DNA of 64,000 nucleotides. Source: Siphonodentalium dalli (lineage: Eukaryota; Mollusca; Scaphopoda; Gadilida; Siphonodentaliidae). Positions 59,120-64,000 of the stretch are shown here, one piece after another (positions within the stretch are counted from its first letter, which is position 1; every line of letters begins with the position of its first letter). A model generated the notes under the pieces. It was not told where the DNA came from. It was given only the letters and a program-made list of their open reading frames with translations, and did not search any database. The DNA lies in the NCBI GenBank assembly GCA_032622095.1, contig CP136069.1, positions 90,035,134-90,099,133 on the forward strand, written 5' to 3'. The position numbers were made by a program, and so were the translations under genes.

Positions 59120-59700
59120 TCATCGCATGATCTATTTCTAACCAAAATGTTTTGTTGTATGTATATGTGCCCAATACCTAACCCATTGTTGCTCAAGTGA
59201 ACATCCCAACCACAGGCATCTGGGAAGTTTCCCCTCCACCTATACATCAAAATTACTTCCCAAGTGCCTGTGATCCCAAACTGGAATACACAGACACATC
59301 TCTGAATTAAAAGTACCTGGTAGAAAAGGTCACATAAGTTGAACTTTGATTGTTATAAGCCATCTCATTATAACGAAAATCAATGAATCATTTTACTGGA
59401 GTTTATTCATGGCCTCATTTCATGTTGACCTCACTACACTGTGGCCAAGCTTTGTCTAGGTACTGCATTAAGACCCGGACAATTGACATTACTAGCACAG
59501 TAAACAGAAACCGGTTTGTGTAGTATGCCAGTAGTGAATAGATAGTTCAATAAATGGAAATAGGACAGACTGACTGCGTCTGCCATTAATGAGGGATTGT
59601 CTCACTTGATGTTCTCATATTCTCTGCTGTTTTGTCTGTGTCTCTTTCAACTAGGTACACCAGTTCCCCTGGTTAACCCCTGGTTAATTGGTCCATCTAT

Positions 59701-62700
59701 CTATGATGCTGGTGGGTCCTTCTGAATTTATATGATGCTGGTGGGTCCTGCTTAATTTATATGATGCTGGTGGGTCCTGCTTAATTTATATGATGCTGGT
59801 GGGTCCTGCTTAATTATACCCCCCCCGCAACATAGTTAGGGGTGTATACTGGAGTCAGCTTGTCTGTCGTCCGTTGTCCGTCCGTGGACACATATTTGTC
59901 CGGAGTTTTTCTCAGTCGTTTTTCGATCAATTTCCGTGAAACTTGGCACAGACATCAACCACCATGGGAACCTGTGCACCTGCGATTATGACGTCTGTCA
60001 GACTTTTTTTGGTGGAGTTATCCCCCCTTTTTCAACTTAGAAATTTTTTGCAACATGTATACTTTTGTCCGAGCTTTTATTCCTACATTTTTAGGTCAAT
60101 TTTAAAAAAACGTGGCACAGGTATTTAGTACCATGGGAACTTGTGCACCTGCGATTATGACGTCTGTCATACATTTTTTGGTGGAGTTATCCCCCTTTTT
60201 CAACTTAGAATTTTTTTTTGCAACATGCATAATTTTGTCCGAGCTTTTATTCCTACATTTTTCGGTCAATGTTTTTTAATCTTGGCACTGATATTTAGTA
60301 CCATGGGAACTAATGCACCTGCGATTATGATGTCTGTGCCCCGTTTTTCGACTTAGAACATTTTTGCAACATGCATAATTTTGTCCAAGCTTTTATTCCT
60401 ACATTTTTCGGTCAATAGGTTTAAGATTAGGGTTAGGGTTGTACACCTGCAGTGGGAACTGTTATTTTATTATTTTAACTAAATGTTTACTGACATGTGA
60501 AACATCTTAGTATTTTAAAAACAGGGGGGTATCCTTAGTCCCATTGGAACAGTCACACCTCTAGTTTATATAATGCTGGTGAGTCCTGTTGATTTTATAT
60601 GATACTGGTGGGTCCTGTTGATTTTATATGATGCCGTGGGTCCTGCTGAATTTATATGATGCTGGTGGGTCCTGCTGAATTTATATGATGCTGGTGGGTC
60701 CTGTTGATTTTATATGATGCCGTGGGTCCTGCTGAATTTATATGATGCTGGTGGGTCCTGCTGAATTTATATGATGCTGGTGGGTCCTGCTGAATTTATA
60801 TGATGCTGGTGGGTCCTGTTGATTTTATATGATGCCGTGGGTCCTGCTGAATTTATATGATGCTGGTGGGTCCTGCTGAATTTATATGATGCTGGTGGGT
60901 CCTGTTGATTTTATATGATGCCGTGGGTCCTGCTGAATTTATATGATGCTGGTGGGTCTGCTGAATTTATATGATGCTGGTGGGTCCTGTTGATTTTATA
61001 TGATGCTGGTGGGTCTGGCTTAATTTATATAATGCTGGTGGGTCCTGTTGATTTTATATGATGCCGTGGGTCCTGCTGAATTTATATGATGCTGGTGGGT
61101 CCTGCTGAATTTATATGATGCTGGTGGGTCCTGCTGAATTTATATGATGCTGGTGGGTCTGCTGAATTTATATGATGCTGGTGGGTCCTGTTGATTTTAT
61201 ATGATGCCGTGGGTCCTGCTGAATTTATATGATGCTGGTGGGTCCTGCTGAATTTATATGATGCTGGTGGGTCCTGCTGAATTTATATGATGCTGGTGGG
61301 TCTGCTGAATTTATATGATGCTGGTGGGTCCTGTTGATTTTATATGATGCTGGTGGGTCTGGCTTAATTTATATAATGCTGGTGGGTCCTGTTGATTTTA
61401 TATGATGCCGTGGGTCCTGCTGAATTTATATGATGCTGGTGGGTCCTGCTGAATTTATATGATGCTGGTGGGTCCTGCTGAATTTATATGATGCTGGTGG
61501 GTCTGCTGAATTTATATGATGCTGGTGGGTCCTGTTGATTTTATATAATGCTGGTGGGTCCTGCTGAATTTATATGATGCTGGTGGGTCCTGCTGAATTT
61601 ATATGATGCTGGTGGGTCCTGCTGAATTTATATGCCGCCGGTGGGTCCTGCTGAATTTATATGATGCTGGTGGATCCTGCTGAATTTATATGATGCTGGT
61701 GGGTCCTGCTGAATTTATATGATGCTGGTGGGTCTGCTGAATTTATATGATGCTGGTGGGTCCTGTTGATTTTATATGATGCCGTGGGTCCTGCTGAATT
61801 TATATGATGCTGGTGGGTCCTGCTGAATTTATATGATGCTGGTGGGTCCTGCTGAATTTATATGATGCTGGTGGGTCCTGCTGAATTTATATGCCGCCGG
61901 TGGGTCCTGCTGAATTTATATGATGCTGGTGGGTCCTGTTGATTTTATATGATGCTGGTGGGTCTGGCTTAATTTATATAATGCTGGTGGGTCCTGTTGA
62001 TTTTATATGATGCCGTGGGTCCTGCTGAATTTATATGATGCTGGTGGGTCCTGCTGAATTTATATGATGCTGGTGGGTCCTGCTGAATTTATATGATGCT
62101 GGTGGGTCTGCTGAATTTATATGATGCTGGTGGGTCCTGTTGATTTTATATGATGCCGTGGGTCCTGCTGAATTTATATGATGCTGGTGGGTCCTGCTGA
62201 ATTTATATGATGCTGGTGGGTCCTGCTGAATTTATATGATGCTGGTGGGTCTGCTGAATTTATATGATGCTGGTGGGTCCTGTTGATTTTATATGATGCT
62301 GGTGGGTCTGGCTTAATTTATATAATGCTGGTGGGTCCTGTTGATTTTATATGATGCCGTGGGTCCTGCTGAATTTATATGATGCTGGTGGGTCCTGCTG
62401 AATTTATATGATGCTGGTGGGTCTGCTGAATTTATATGATGCTGGTGGGTCCTGTTGATTTTATATAATGCTGGTGGGTCCTGCTGAATTTATATGATGC
62501 TGGTGGGTCCTGCTGAATTTATATGATGCTGGTGGGTCCTGCTGAATTTATATGCCGCCGGTGGGTCTGCTGAATTTATATGATGCTGGTGGGTCCTGTT
62601 GATTTTATATAATGCTGGTGGGTCCTGCTGAATTTATATGATGCTGGTGGATCCTGCTGAATTTATATGATGCTGGTGGGTCCTGCTGAATTTATATGAT

Positions 62701-64000
62701 GCTGGTGGGTCCTGCTGAATTTATATGATGCTGGTGGGTCTGGCTTAATTTATATAATGCTGGTGGGTCTGGCTTAATTTATATAATGCTGGTGGGTCCC
62801 GCTGAATTTATATGATGCTGGTGGGTCTGGCTTAATTTATATAATGCTGGTGGGTCCTGTTGATTTTATATGATGATGGTGGGTCCTGTTGATTTTATAT
62901 GATGCCGTGGGTCCTGCTGAATTTATATGATGCTGGTGGGTCCTGCTGAATTTATATGATGCTGGTGGGTCCTGCTGAATTTATATGATGCTGGTGGGTC
63001 CTGCTGAATTTATATGCCGCCGGTGGGTCCTGCTGAATTTATATGATGCTGGTGGGTCCTGCTGAATTTATATGATGCTGGTGGGTCTGGCTTAATTTAT
63101 ATAATGCTGGTGGGTCTGGCTTAATTTATATAATGCTGGTGGGTCCCGCTGAATTTATATGATGCTGGTGGGTCTGGCTTAATTTATATAATGCTGGTGG
63201 GTCCTGTTGATTTTATATGATGATGGTGGGTCCTGCTGAATTTATATGATGCTGGTGGGTCCTGCTGAATTTATATGATACTGGTGGGTCCTGTTGATTT
63301 TATATGATGCCGTGGGTCCTGCTGAATTTATATGATACTGGTGGGTCCTGCTGAATTTATATGATGCCGTGGGTCCTGCTGAATTTATATGATGCTGGTG
63401 GGTCTGGCTTAATTTATATAATGCTGGTGGGTCCTGTTGATTTTTATATGATGCTGGTGGGTCCTGCTGAATTTATATGATGCTGGTGGGTCTGGCTTAA
63501 TTTATATGATACTGGTGGGTCCTGTTGATTTTATATGATGCTGGTGGGTCTGGCTTAATTTATATAATGCTGGTGGGTCTGGCTTAATTTATATGATGCT
63601 GGTGGGTCTGGCTTAATTTATATAATGCTGGTGGGTCCTGTTGATTTTATATGATGCCGTGGGTCCTGCTGAATTTATATGATGCTGGTGGGTCCTGTTG
63701 AATTTATATAATGCTGGTGGGTCCTGTTGATTTTATATGATGCTGGTGGGTCCTGTTGATTTTATATGATGCCGTGGGTCCTGCTGAATTTATATAATGC
63801 TGGTGGGTCCTGTTGATTTTATATGATGCCGTGGGTCCTGTTGATTTTATATGATGCTGGTGGGTCTGGCTTAATTTATATAATGCTGGTGGGTCCTGTT
63901 GATTTTATATGATGCTGGTGGGTCCTGCTGAATTTATATGATGCTGGTGGATCTGGCTTAATTTATATGATACTGGTGGGTCCTGTTGATTTTATATGAT
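59701..64000 (+). repeat. 29-bp minisatellite with ~343-bp higher-order repeat, runs off the window
   Basis: The unit is 'tatatgatgctggtgggtcc' plus 'tgctgaatt'. Variants include a 'gatgccgtgggtcc' form one or two bases shorter, 'ctggcttaatttatataatg' and 'atatgccgccggtgg'. About 120 units lie in the window, counting 59701-59813 and 60565-64000. 'gggtctggct' followed by the same variant order occurs at 61011, 61354, 61960 and 62304, giving a 343-344-bp higher-order period. 29 is not a multiple of three and no long frame exists. Confidence 0.95.
59814..60564 (+). mobile_element. Helitron-like insertion in the minisatellite, no TSD, 751 bp
   Basis: It begins 'ttataccccccccgcaacat', then 'gtatactggagtcagc', a 'gtccgttgtccgtccgt' tract, and four monomers ('gcacctgcgattatgacgtc', 'gagcttttattcctacattt'). 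It ends with a hairpin-like 'gtcccattggaac' and 'cacacctctag'. The minisatellite reads 'cttaa' before and 'tttatataatgctgg' after, which join to an unbroken unit. Insertion between A and T with a CTAG end and no duplication is the Helitron signature. Confidence 0.75.

Noticed and set aside
59701-64000. 29-bp repeats of CRISPR-like length
   Set aside because: The units are directly adjacent with no spacers and the DNA is eukaryotic; it is a minisatellite.
1-64000. tRNA or rRNA genes
   Set aside because: No cloverleaf with matching A and B boxes and no rRNA segments were recognised; the pol III-like boxes near 40127-40163 are too weak and too close together.

Overview
This is metazoan nuclear DNA, most likely from a bivalve mollusc. 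It is AT-rich and intron-rich, has few long ORFs, and is full of short DNA transposons. It also carries tandem ~160-170 bp monomers with the phrase 'gagttatggccctt' next to (gtct)n microsatellites, a structure I associate with bivalve Helitron-like and pearl-like elements. The bivalve call is inference; animal nuclear DNA is certain. Many short ORFs here are transposon or intron sequence and are not annotated as genes.

Three protein-coding genes can be supported. (1) A plus-strand TDRD5-like gene fills 907 to about 48 kb. I joined twelve exons by splice sites, unbroken reading phase and protein domains: 907-1028, 16993-17049, 22218-22362, 29637-29794, 33021-33129, 35582-35649, 40817-41028, 42446-42590, 44127-44188, 45697-45766, 46232-46312 and 47848-47988. 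They encode two LOTUS domains followed by one extended Tudor domain, the C-terminal layout of TDRD5, a germline piRNA-pathway and nuage protein. The 5' end lies before the window; a candidate last exon sits at 48308-48445. (2) An intronless 182-aa minus-strand gene of unknown family (48501-49049) faces it tail to tail; each strand has an AATAAA within the same 15 bp. (3) A minus-strand TRIM-NHL type E3 ligase gene, 729 aa, occupies 52988-55177 with the whole CDS in one exon.

The rest is mostly mobile DNA, and many element borders can be read from target-site duplications (TSDs). Elements with 8-bp TSDs (hAT-like) lie at 2435-3771, 6400-10458, 19072-20526, 37806-38799 and 40352-40796. TTAA-flanked elements lie at 5723-10963, 10968-11611, 22382-22636, 35659-36070, 41063-41340 and 52393-52630. 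TA-flanked palindromic mariner-type MITEs lie at 16862-16927, 26557-26769 and 47054-47209. Helitron-like monomer elements are at 27308-28744, 28785-29306 and 59814-60564, with longer monomer fields at 1-340, 4259-5620, 29995-32134, 36722-37600 and 50290-51010. From 59701 to the window end runs a 29-bp minisatellite with a ~343-bp higher-order period, split by one Helitron-like insertion.

The most notable points are: a transposon-defence gene whose introns are packed with transposons, three of them 9-19 bp from exon borders; a 44-bp core repeated three times without change among diverged flanks; and a Helitron-like insertion in the minisatellite from which the empty site can be read, showing no TSD.
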